Shown: positions 1-7,085 of the stretch, piece by piece
Position numbering within the stretch: position 1 is the stretch's first letter
Layout of the letters: the number at the start of each line of letters is the position of its first letter
Assembly: GCA_043730365.1 (NCBI GenBank)
Contig: JAYTKJ010000729.1
Span: forward strand, 1-14,789
Direction: 5' to 3'
DNA: 14,789 nucleotides
Origin: VFZP01 sp043730365
Lineage (GTDB): Bacteria; Acidobacteriota; Terriglobia; Bryobacterales; Bryobacteraceae
Program-made: the position numbers and the translations under genes
The notes under the pieces: model-generated
The model's database searches: none
What the model saw: only the letters and a program-made list of their open reading frames with translations
What the model was told of the DNA's origin: nothing

Positions 1-789
1 ACGCGGGCCGATGCGCGCGGGCGCGGCGAGCAATTCGCGTTCAGCGGCCGAAGGAGGCACATTCTTGTTGCGCAGCCGGGTGGCCCACGCGATGGCGTCA
101 TCGTTACTGGCCGGATGGTAAGTGCGCGCGCCCAGGTCGGCGATCTCGCGGTAGATGGCGTGGTAGCCCTTGGCGTGGACCCGCGAGTAGCCATCGCGCA
201 CGTTGGTGAGATGGTGCGAAAGATCGCGTAACCCGAGGATCATGTAAATCCCCGGCGCTTCCTTTTCCTGATCGATGGCTTTGGTGGTTTCAACGGGCAT
301 GGTCCACCAGGTCCAGCTGTAGGAGACACTGCCCGCGATCACTTCAGGATGCAGCGTCGATAGTTCGCCTGAGATCTTGCCGCCTTCGCCCTTGCCGTAC
401 ACGATGACGCGGCGCGGGTTGATCGGGTACGTTTTCTTGGCCCACTCGATCAACTTGGCGATGGGTTCATGATCCGCCGGACCGAACTTGCGCTCCTGCG
501 GCCCGGCCGCCAGCAGCACGTAGCCATCGCGAAGTCCGAGGCGCTTCAGCGCTTCCCGCACCGGGTAGATTTCATCGCCGACGGGACGGTCATGCTCCGG
601 GAAGCATAGGATGAGGCCGAGTTGGCGGGCTGGGTCGGTGGTGGAAGCCGGGGCCACAGTGTCCGGAGGTTCGACGACATATTGAATGATGGTCTTACCC
701 GCGGCGTCCTTCAATACTGTCGGCGGGGCCGCAGCCTGGGCAACGGAAGTAAGCAGTGCGAAGGCAATCGTCAGCAATGTGCTTTTCAT
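1..789 (-). CDS. Secreted alpha/beta-hydrolase-like protein, nucleophile apparently lost (partial)
   Basis: The frame runs from an ATG at 787-789 off the left edge, giving 263 codons with the C-terminus missing. Residues 1-20 form a signal peptide (MKSTLL, hydrophobic core, cleavage near AQA/A), so the protein is exported. The rest has the feel of an alpha/beta-hydrolase (esterase or dienelactone-hydrolase type): strand LGLILCFPEH at about 57-66, strand-turn RRVIVYGKGEGG at 126-137, and an acid-loop-like GLRDLSHH further on. In the strand-turn motif the usual G-x-S-x-G reads G-K-G-E-G, so residue 134, where the nucleophile Ser should be, is Gly (codon at 388-390). The late His position also looks replaced (DLGARTYHP). 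It may therefore be a binding protein or pseudoenzyme. The ATG is chosen because of the signal peptide; no Shine-Dalgarno site precedes it, but a TATACT -10 box lies at 807-812. The fold call is by eye, the loss of Ser is seen directly, and the function is unknown. Confidence 0.72.
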   Translation of the reverse strand, partial: MKSTLLTIAFALLTSVAQAAAPPTVLKDAAGKTIIQYVVEPPDTVAPASTTDPARQLGLILCFPEHDRPVGDEIYPVREALKRLGLRDGYVLLAAGPQERKFGPADHEPIAKLIEWAKKTYPINPRRVIVYGKGEGGKISGELSTLHPEVIAGSVSYSWTWWTMPVETTKAIDQEKEAPGIYMILGLRDLSHHLTNVRDGYSRVHAKGYHAIYREIADLGARTYHPASNDDAIAWATRLRNKNVPPSAAERELLAAPARIGPR

Positions 790-800
790 TGGGAGTCCAG

Positions 801-818
801 GGCTGAAGTATATCAGCC
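801..818 (-). promoter_or_regulatory. Extended -10 promoter of the hydrolase-like gene inside a dyad
   Basis: On the minus strand TGATATACT gives an extended -10 (TG, one base, TATACT at 812-807), predicting a transcript start near 800 and a leader of about 11 nt before the ATG at 789. No convincing -35 is seen at the 16-18 bp position. The hexamer is exactly framed by a perfect 6-bp inverted repeat, GGCTGA (801-806) and TCAGCC (813-818), which could be an operator or chance. The promoter is inferred from sequence only. Confidence 0.5.
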
Positions 819-858
819 GCCGCGCGTACGTGCCCTGAATCTGCGATAAATAGACGTG

Positions 859-1434
859 ATGTCTGCCGCTACGGTTGCCCCACCGAGGAAGCGCTTCACG
901 CGTGTCGAAGTGGAGCGGATGATGGAGGCCGGGCTGCTTGCCGGGCAAAGGTTCGAGCTCATCGAAGGGGATCTGATTGACAAGACGGGACAAAACCCGC
1001 CTCACGCCTTCTCCGTTTCGGCGTTCAACGCCTGGCTGACCCGCGTATTCGAAGACCGGGTGCGTATTCAACTGCCGATCGAAGTGGCCGCGCCAGACAA
1101 GGCGACAAGTTGGCCCGAGCCGGACGTGGCGGTTGTCGCCGCCGAGTCAGTAAGCCCGTTCCGCAGCCGCCACCCGCGCGGCAACGAACTGCTGTTGGTG
1201 ATAGAAGTGGCTGACTCCACCGCCCGTCATGACCTCACCACCAAACGCGATATCTACGCCCGCGCCAGCGTGCCTGAATACTGGGTGCTCGATCTGGCAA
1301 GCCGCAAACTCATCGTGCACCGCAAGCTTTCGCAGGGCCAGTACACCGAAATCCTGTCGCTGGACGAAACCGAGGCCGCCTCGCTCTCCGGGCAAGCGGA
1401 CGCTACGCTTGCCATCGCCCGCTTGTTGCCCTGA
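859..1434 (+). CDS. Uma2-family (DUF820) PD-(D/E)XK endonuclease-like protein
   Basis: A 191-residue protein of typical Uma2 length. The family has a restriction-endonuclease-like fold and is found in many copies in cyanobacteria, Acidobacteria and other environmental bacteria; its cellular role is not established. Visible marks, in order: the N-terminal FELIEGDLID (32-41), with E36 a usual conserved acid; WPEPDVAVV with D89; LLVIEVADST with E116; and the strongly conserved block TTKRDIYARASVPEYWVLD (127-145) with K129. Together D89, E116 and K129 match a PD-(D/E)XK active site, so the protein is probably catalytically competent. ATG 859 is preferred; an in-frame GTG three bases earlier (856) is possible. 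No Shine-Dalgarno site is seen. An AT-rich GATAAA at 845-850 could be a -10 giving an almost leaderless mRNA. It is divergent from the hydrolase-like gene and 49 bp upstream of the exported operon, with no visible functional link to either. Confidence 0.9.
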   Translation: MSAATVAPPRKRFTRVEVERMMEAGLLAGQRFELIEGDLIDKTGQNPPHAFSVSAFNAWLTRVFEDRVRIQLPIEVAAPDKATSWPEPDVAVVAAESVSPFRSRHPRGNELLLVIEVADSTARHDLTTKRDIYARASVPEYWVLDLASRKLIVHRKLSQGQYTEILSLDETEAASLSGQADATLAIARLLP

Positions 1435-1458
1435 GCGGCGTCGGGCTTTCGAGCGATA

Positions 1459-1464
1459 TATACT
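1459..1464 (+). promoter_or_regulatory. Candidate -10 box for the exported three-gene operon
   Basis: TATACT, five of six matches to the -10 consensus, lies 19 bp before the ATG at 1484 in the short gap after the Uma2 stop. It predicts a start near 1471 and a leader of about 13 nt. No good -35 is present; the expected place is GC-rich. The same hexamer occurs before the first gene of the window. It is a candidate only, and read-through from the Uma2 gene is also possible. Confidence 0.35.
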
Positions 1465-1483
1465 GGGGGCGATTCCCACCAAA

Positions 1484-3922
1484 ATGGCTGAGAAGCTTCG
1501 TGACTCGATTTTCGCGGTGATGTTGTTCGTGGTTTTGCCGCTCTGCCACGGTGCGCAGCTTCTTCCCGCGGATATCGTCCTGTCGGGGCCGGGCGCTTCG
1601 CAGCGCCTCGTTGTGACGGGGCCACAGTGCCGCGTGACTTCGTTGAACCCTGCGGTAGTGTCCGTGGATGAAACCAACTTGACGGCCACTGGCGTTCGGC
1701 CAGGGAAAGCCGAGATCCGCGCCACCTGCGGCAACCGCGAAACCGCGCGCGCGACGATCTCGGTGCGCAATCAAGCGGCCAGCCAAGTAGGGGTCCGGTT
1801 TTCGCCCGACGTCATCTCCGTGCTGACCATCAAGGGGTGCAACGGTTCCGGTTGTCATGGCTCACCGGCCGGCCAAAGCGGCTTCAAACTCTCGCTTTTT
1901 GGTTATGACGTGGAGGCAGACCACGCTATGATCGTCGCCAAGCATGACGGGCGGCGCGTCGATCTCAAGGATCCGGAGCAGAGTCTGCTGCTGCGTAAAC
2001 CGCTTTTTGAAACTCCTCACGGGGGCGGGCGGCTGATGACGCGCGAGTCGGAGGAGTACAAGACGCTGGTGCGTTGGCTGCGGCAGGGCGCCAAGGCGGA
2101 AAACGGCGGAGGCGGCGCGCGCCTGGTGAGCATGGAGATCGTGCCGGGCGACGCCGTGCTCAACCTCGATGGAGCCACGCCGTTGCAACGGGTGGCCGTG
2201 ATGGGGCGTCTCTCCGACGGCACGACGCGCGACATGTCTCGCGAGGTGAGGTATTCATCCAGCGACGAGGCCGTGGCGCGCGTGGAGCCCGAGAGCGGCG
2301 GCATCGTCAAAGTGGGGCAGCGCGGTCTCGCTACGATTCTCGCTCGTGGCATGGGGCAGGTAGCGGCCATGCGGGTCGGGGTGAAGAATGGTTTGGCCGC
2401 CGCGGTGGCGGACCCATTGGCGAACAACTTCATCGATGAGCTGGTCAACGCCCGGCTACGGGTGATGAACGTCGCGCCGTCACCGCTCAGTTCCGATACC
2501 GAATTCCTGCGGCGTGTCTACCTGGATGCGGTGGGCCGGCCGCCTACAGTGGAGGAAGCCCACGCGTTCCTGGCAGACCCCAAGCGGCCGGCCCTCATCG
2601 ACGGGCTCCTCAATCGGCCCGATTACGCGGCTTTTTGGACCACTAAATTCGAGGATTGGTTCCGTAACAGCCAGGTCAACTCGCAGGGCCGCGCGATGGG
2701 CACGTTCAAGGAGTGGATTCGAGATTGCCTCAGCGAAGACCGTCCATATGACCGGATGGTGCGCGAAATGCTCACGAGCGAAGGCGACACGTTTCAGGTC
2801 CCCGCCACCAGCTTCTGGCACCCGGCGACGGACTTCATGCTCAAGAAGTTTGAAGTCAATAAGGCCACGCCCACGGTGACGCGCCTGTTTCTGGGGGTGC
2901 GCCTCGAGTGCGCCGAATGCCATAACCATCCGCTGGAAAACTTCACGCAGGATGACTTCTACGGGCTCTCGGCTTTCTTTGCCCGTATGCGCGTCAAACA
3001 CGGCTACGGCGAGTACCGGCGTACGTGGTATCTGGAAGACGAGGGCGAACTACAGCATCCGGTCACGAAGCAAGCGGTGGCTCCCAAGCTATTGGGCGGC
3101 GCGACTCCCCATTTTGCCGCGTCGGAAGATCGCCGGGTGGCGCTCGCCGCCTGGATCACCTCCGCCGGAAACCCATACTTCGCGCGCGCCACCGTGAACC
3201 GCGTCTGGCACGAATATTTCCAGACCGGCATCGTCGAGCCATTTGACGATTTCCGGTCCACTAATCCGCCCACCAATCCGGAACTGCTGGACCGGCTGGC
3301 GCGCCATTTCATCGAGAGCGGCTTTCGGCTCAAAGCAGTGCACCGGGCGATCCTCAACTCGCGCACCTATCAATTATCGTCACGCCCCGCGCCGCAGGAG
3401 TTCGGCAACGCGCCGCCGCCGCAGCTCGAACGGCTCCTGTTTGCCCGCTATCAGCCACGCAAGCTGCCGGCCGAGGTACTGCTGGACTCGCTCTCGCAAG
3501 TCTCGGGCGCGGCTCACGAATTCTCCGGCTATCCAAAAGGAATCAAGGCGATGGACGTGTACATGCCCGATCAGCCTGACTATTTCCTGATGACGTTCGG
3601 ATTCCCGCGCCGGGATATTATCTGCGAGCGCGCTTCGGCTCCCACGCTGGGCCAGACTCTGCATCTGATGAACGGCAAGACGGTCCAATCGAAGGTTGAA
3701 GACAAGAGCAACATCCTCGCCGCCTGGGAGGGGCTACCGGATACCGACGTGGCCGCCGCGCTGTATGAGCGGGCCTTCGCGCGCAAGCCCAACGACGCTG
3801 AGCTTGGGATGGTGAGGGACTTCCTTGCGGCGGAACAATCGTCCGGACGGACGCGCCGCAAAGCGCTCGAAGGGCTGTTATGGGCTACGCTGGTGTCCAA
3901 GGAATTTCAACTGAACCATTGA
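1484..3922 (+). CDS. Exported DUF1549/DUF1553 protein with Ig-like domains and two haem-c motifs
   Basis: An 812-residue exported protein. Domains in order: signal peptide (1-24, ending CHGA); a BIG2-like Ig domain (about 28-95, VTSLNPAVVSVDETNLTATG then VRPGKAEIRA); a cytochrome-like module with C119-x4-C124-H125 (CNGSGCHG) followed by GFKLSLFGYD; a second Ig-like domain (about 213-300); DUF1549 (about 313-540) with a second haem-c motif C476-A-E-C479-H480; and DUF1553 (about 547-805, NPYFARATVNRVWHEYF). Such PSD1-type proteins are common in Planctomycetes, Verrucomicrobia and Solibacter-like Acidobacteria and are nearly always paired with a DUF1501 gene. Their biochemical role is unknown; electron transfer or redox chemistry outside the cytoplasm is a reasonable inference. 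ATG 1484 is chosen because it gives a clean signal peptide; the frame is open further upstream, but that part overlaps the Uma2 gene in another frame. It is first in an operon, with 10 bp to the next gene. Confidence 0.92.
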   Translation: MAEKLRDSIFAVMLFVVLPLCHGAQLLPADIVLSGPGASQRLVVTGPQCRVTSLNPAVVSVDETNLTATGVRPGKAEIRATCGNRETARATISVRNQAASQVGVRFSPDVISVLTIKGCNGSGCHGSPAGQSGFKLSLFGYDVEADHAMIVAKHDGRRVDLKDPEQSLLLRKPLFETPHGGGRLMTRESEEYKTLVRWLRQGAKAENGGGGARLVSMEIVPGDAVLNLDGATPLQRVAVMGRLSDGTTRDMSREVRYSSSDEAVARVEPESGGIVKVGQRGLATILARGMGQVAAMRVGVKNGLAAAVADPLANNFIDELVNARLRVMNVAPSPLSSDTEFLRRVYLDAVGRPPTVEEAHAFLADPKRPALIDGLLNRPDYAAFWTTKFEDWFRNSQVNSQGRAMGTFKEWIRDCLSEDRPYDRMVREMLTSEGDTFQVPATSFWHPATDFMLKKFEVNKATPTVTRLFLGVRLECAECHNHPLENFTQDDFYGLSAFFARMRVKHGYGEYRRTWYLEDEGELQHPVTKQAVAPKLLGGATPHFAASEDRRVALAAWITSAGNPYFARATVNRVWHEYFQTGIVEPFDDFRSTNPPTNPELLDRLARHFIESGFRLKAVHRAILNSRTYQLSSRPAPQEFGNAPPPQLERLLFARYQPRKLPAEVLLDSLSQVSGAAHEFSGYPKGIKAMDVYMPDQPDYFLMTFGFPRRDIICERASAPTLGQTLHLMNGKTVQSKVEDKSNILAAWEGLPDTDVAAALYERAFARKPNDAELGMVRDFLAAEQSSGRTRRKALEGLLWATLVSKEFQLNH

Positions 3923-3932
3923 GGCGATCAAG

Positions 3933-5192
3933 ATGATGAACCTGTCTACACGTCGCGATTTCCTCCGCGTTGGAAGCCTGGCTTTCGGCGGCTTGAACCT
4001 GTCCTCGCTGCTCGCAGCCGAAGCCGGCCAACGCAGTGAGCGGTCCTGCATTGTGATCTTTCAGAACGGGGGAGCCAGCCAGCTCGATTTTTTCGATCCC
4101 AAGCCGGAGGCGCCCGCCGATATAAGAGGCAGCTTCGGTTCGGTAGCCACGTCGGTGCCCGGCATTCACTTTTCCGGACTGCTGCCGAGGACCGCCAAGG
4201 CGCTCGATAAATTCGCGGTCATCCGCTCCATGCACTCCGACGAAGCGATCCATGAGCGAGCGCGGCAGTACATCTTCAGCGGCACCAAGCCGCGCAACGA
4301 TATCCTTCACCCCAGTTACGGCGCGGTGATGTCCAAAGAGCGGGGCGGCAAGAACGGACTGCCGCCGTTCGTCGTGATTCCGGACAAGGATTTGTCGGCC
4401 GAAGCGGGCTTCCTTGGTTCGGCTCACGATCCTTTCATCACGGGCGACCCCAATGCGAAAAACTTCGCTGTCAAGGATCTGACTTTGCCCGCGGGTGTGA
4501 GCGCTGAGGAGTCGCGCGTCCGGCGGGCGCTGCTGGCCAGGATGGACAGCGAGTTCCAGAAGGCTACGGAGTCGCCGCTGCTCGGCGAACTGGACGAATT
4601 CTCTCAGAAGGCACTGGATCTGATTGCCTCGCCGGCCGCGCGGAAAGCCTTCGACATGCAGGCTGAACCGGACAAACTGCGCGACGCCTACGGGCGCACG
4701 GGTGTGGGTCAGGGGTGTCTGCTCGCGCGCCGTCTGATCGAAGCGGGTACGCGCCTGGCCACGGTTTTCCACGGCGGCTACGATACACACCGCGAGCACG
4801 AGAAGGGCGCCAAACGCCTGACCCCCGATTTTGACCAGGCTTTTCCCACGCTGCTTGAGGACCTGTCGCAACGCGGCATGCTGAGCACAACGCTGGTGCT
4901 GGTGATCGGCGATTTCGGCCGCACGCCGAGAATCAATTTCTCCGGCGGGCGTGATCATTGGCCGCGCGGATTCTCGGTTGGGCTGGCCGGCGCCGGCATT
5001 CTGGGCGGGGCCGTCGTGGGGCGGAGCGACGCGCAGGCTGCCGAGCCGGTGGAGCGGCCGGTAACGATCGAGGATCTGGGCGCCACCGTGTATCGGGCGT
5101 TGGGGATCGACGCGCACAAGGAATATCGCGTCAACGGGCGTCCGGTGCGCATCAACAAAGACGGCGTGGCTGTTCGAGAGCTGTTCGGATAA
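3933..5192 (+). CDS. DUF1501 protein with Tat signal (alkaline phosphatase/sulfatase-like fold)
   Basis: A 419-residue DUF1501 protein of normal length. It opens with a twin-arginine signal (STRRDFLRVGSLAFGG, R7-R8), so it should be exported folded, perhaps with a cofactor or metal. The domain belongs to the alkaline phosphatase/sulfatase superfamily by fold, but its reaction is not known. Conserved stretches visible: VIFQNGGASQLDFFDPKP (41-58), the AVIRSMHSDE segment (95-104), GGYDTHREHE (281-290), IGDFGRTPRIN (325-335) and GRDHWP (339-344). The Asp and His residues in the last three are the likely metal ligands. A GAGG at 3921-3924 lies 8 nt before ATG 3933 and supports that start over the adjacent ATG at 3936. 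It sits 10 bp after the DUF1549/DUF1553 gene, the standard partner order, and 3 bp before the next gene, so all three are almost certainly co-transcribed. Confidence 0.93.
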   Translation: MMNLSTRRDFLRVGSLAFGGLNLSSLLAAEAGQRSERSCIVIFQNGGASQLDFFDPKPEAPADIRGSFGSVATSVPGIHFSGLLPRTAKALDKFAVIRSMHSDEAIHERARQYIFSGTKPRNDILHPSYGAVMSKERGGKNGLPPFVVIPDKDLSAEAGFLGSAHDPFITGDPNAKNFAVKDLTLPAGVSAEESRVRRALLARMDSEFQKATESPLLGELDEFSQKALDLIASPAARKAFDMQAEPDKLRDAYGRTGVGQGCLLARRLIEAGTRLATVFHGGYDTHREHEKGAKRLTPDFDQAFPTLLEDLSQRGMLSTTLVLVIGDFGRTPRINFSGGRDHWPRGFSVGLAGAGILGGAVVGRSDAQAAEPVERPVTIEDLGATVYRALGIDAHKEYRVNGRPVRINKDGVAVRELFG

Positions 5193-5195
5193 CTA

Positions 5196-7013
5196 ATGTT
5201 CATCCGGTTGCCTTTCGTGGGCCTGATCGCCGGATCGGTTTTGGCGCAACTCCTGGAGCCGCCCGCGCTGACTCGACTGCATCCGCTGGGGGGCCGAGCC
5301 GGCACGGCGGTGGAAGTGGAGATCCTGGGGACACGCCTCAACGGCGCAACCAGCGTCGAGTTCGATTGTGCGGACCTGGTGTGGCAACACACCACGCATC
5401 GCGAAGCCGGGAAACTATCGGGCGTGGTCTCGATCGCAACCGGTGCGTCGCTGGGCGGCCACATGCTGCGCGTGCTCACCACAGACGGCCCCTCGACGTC
5501 CCTGCTCTTCAATGTCGGACAGTTCCCCGCCTTTGTAGAAGGCGAACAGCGCGCGATTCCGGCCTTGCCCGTGGAAGTCTACGGGCGGCTAGAGGGGTCG
5601 GCCGACGTTGACCGCTACTGGTTCTCCGCACACGCCGGTGAGCGGTGGCTGTTCGATCTGCGCGCGATGGATCATGGCTCGGCGGTTGAAGCGCGGATGA
5701 TTCTCCTCAACAGCCGGGGCGAGCGAGTAGCCTTCAACGATGACCGCGATCACTACGACGAAGACCCGCTCATTGAGCATACCTTCGCCCAAGACGGGAT
5801 CTACGAAGTGAAGCTGGACCAGTATCGCGGCCCGCGCGGCTTCACCTTCGGGAAGAATAATGGCTACTTGCTGCGCATCTCGGCGCTGCCGAGGATCCGA
5901 TCGGTGAGCCCGCTCGGCGGGCGCCGAGGCACGCAGGTGGCGATGCGGATCGAAGGCTCGGCGCTGACGCACGTGGACCGCGCCTATCTCACCCAAACGC
6001 GCCGCGGCGAATACCGGCGGATGACGTACCCGTATACGATGCCCATTCACTTTGGCCCGGATCCAGTGACGGCGAAACAATTGCCACGGATCGAGGGAAG
6101 AGTCATACGCTCAGGCGGCGGCGTGGCGCTGTCCTTCACGATTCCGGCCAACGCTCCTACGGGACTGTGGCGCTTATGGCTGGCCGGGCCGGATGGAGTC
6201 GCCGAGGGCCCGAATTTCGACATCGGAGACCAGCCTGAGTTTAACGAGACCGCCGCGGCCCAGGCGGCGGCATTGCCATATATCGTCAACGGCGTGTTGA
6301 GCCAGCCGCGCGAGCGAGACGTATTCCGCATTGCCGTCCAAGCAAGGAAGCCGCTGCACTTCTTCACGTTGAGCGCGCAACTCGGCGCCCCCTTTGTCGA
6401 CACGGTGCTCACGCTGCGCGACGCTGCTGGTAAGAAACTGGCCGAAGATGACGACGTAGTGGCGGGCTGGGGTGGGCTGCTCGGCAATCCGGACAGCAGC
6501 CTGTTCTACACGCCGAAGCAGGACGGCGTCTTATCGGTTGAAGTGCGAGACCGCCTGAACCGTGGCGGGCCAACTTACGCCTACCGCCTGAAGGTCGACA
6601 GCGCCACACCGGGCTTCCAACTCTTCACTACTCCAGAAAATCCCGTGGCGCGGCGCGGCGAAGGGCAAGCTCCGATCAAAGTCCATCTGGTGCGGGAAGC
6701 GGGCTTTACCGGCCAAGTGGAGATTTGGCTCGAAGGACTCCCCGGCGGCGCGCCTTCGCTTCGCGCCAGCTTTCGCGCCGACCAACTGTTCGAACCCAAT
6801 GCCGACGGCGCCGACATGCTGATTCCGGAAATCGAGTTCAAGGTCCCGGCTCCGGCGCGGGCCGGGGAGTATCCACTTCGAATCTTCGGCAAAGCGGCGA
6901 ATGGGGCCGTCGCCGAAGCCCACACGGCCACCATGATTGGACCCATCTACTCGGGAGATTGGAACTTCTACCGCCGCCCGGTACCGGCCATCACCCTGAC
7001 TGTGGTGGAGTAA
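5196..7013 (+). CDS. Exported repeat protein with IPT/TIG-like and PPC-like domains
   Basis: A 605-residue protein with a probable signal peptide (1-17, LPFVGLIAGSVLAQ). It is built from two alternating units: an IPT/TIG-like segment (about 23-107) that starts with RLHPLGGRAGT, then a PPC-like beta-sandwich (about 124-229) with DVDRYWFSAHAGER and a FNDDRD turn; then a second IPT/TIG-like segment (about 233-342) starting with SVSPLGGRRGT, and a second PPC-like unit (about 358-467) with ERDVFRIAVQ and LAEDDD. A last Ig-like domain covers about 474-603. The repeated PLGGRxGT shows the internal duplication. Acidic turns in the PPC units may bind calcium. Such all-beta proteins often sit third behind DUF1549/DUF1553 and DUF1501 genes. 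The start is 3 bp after the previous stop, so translation is probably coupled. No enzyme motif is seen; a binding or scaffold role is inferred. Confidence 0.85.
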   Translation: MFIRLPFVGLIAGSVLAQLLEPPALTRLHPLGGRAGTAVEVEILGTRLNGATSVEFDCADLVWQHTTHREAGKLSGVVSIATGASLGGHMLRVLTTDGPSTSLLFNVGQFPAFVEGEQRAIPALPVEVYGRLEGSADVDRYWFSAHAGERWLFDLRAMDHGSAVEARMILLNSRGERVAFNDDRDHYDEDPLIEHTFAQDGIYEVKLDQYRGPRGFTFGKNNGYLLRISALPRIRSVSPLGGRRGTQVAMRIEGSALTHVDRAYLTQTRRGEYRRMTYPYTMPIHFGPDPVTAKQLPRIEGRVIRSGGGVALSFTIPANAPTGLWRLWLAGPDGVAEGPNFDIGDQPEFNETAAAQAAALPYIVNGVLSQPRERDVFRIAVQARKPLHFFTLSAQLGAPFVDTVLTLRDAAGKKLAEDDDVVAGWGGLLGNPDSSLFYTPKQDGVLSVEVRDRLNRGGPTYAYRLKVDSATPGFQLFTTPENPVARRGEGQAPIKVHLVREAGFTGQVEIWLEGLPGGAPSLRASFRADQLFEPNADGADMLIPEIEFKVPAPARAGEYPLRIFGKAANGAVAEAHTATMIGPIYSGDWNFYRRPVPAITLTVVE

Positions 7014-7085
7014 ACGACGAAAACGCCCCTGCCCAGCGAAATCGCCTGAGATCTTTCCCCCGCCCGGCGCACTACCTATACATAG

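Noticed and set aside
622..849. Plus-strand open frame of 75 codons
   Set aside because: It is antisense to the N-terminus of the exported hydrolase-like gene, which has a clean signal peptide.
1229..1483. Upstream extension of the DUF1549/DUF1553 gene
   Set aside because: It overlaps the conserved end of the Uma2 gene in another frame, and the signal peptide begins only at ATG 1484.
3885..5117. Long minus-strand open frame of 410 codons
   Set aside because: It lies antisense to the DUF1501 gene, whose motifs are unmistakable. The translation is Arg/Gln/Gly-rich with no domain, as expected of a shadow frame in GC-rich DNA.
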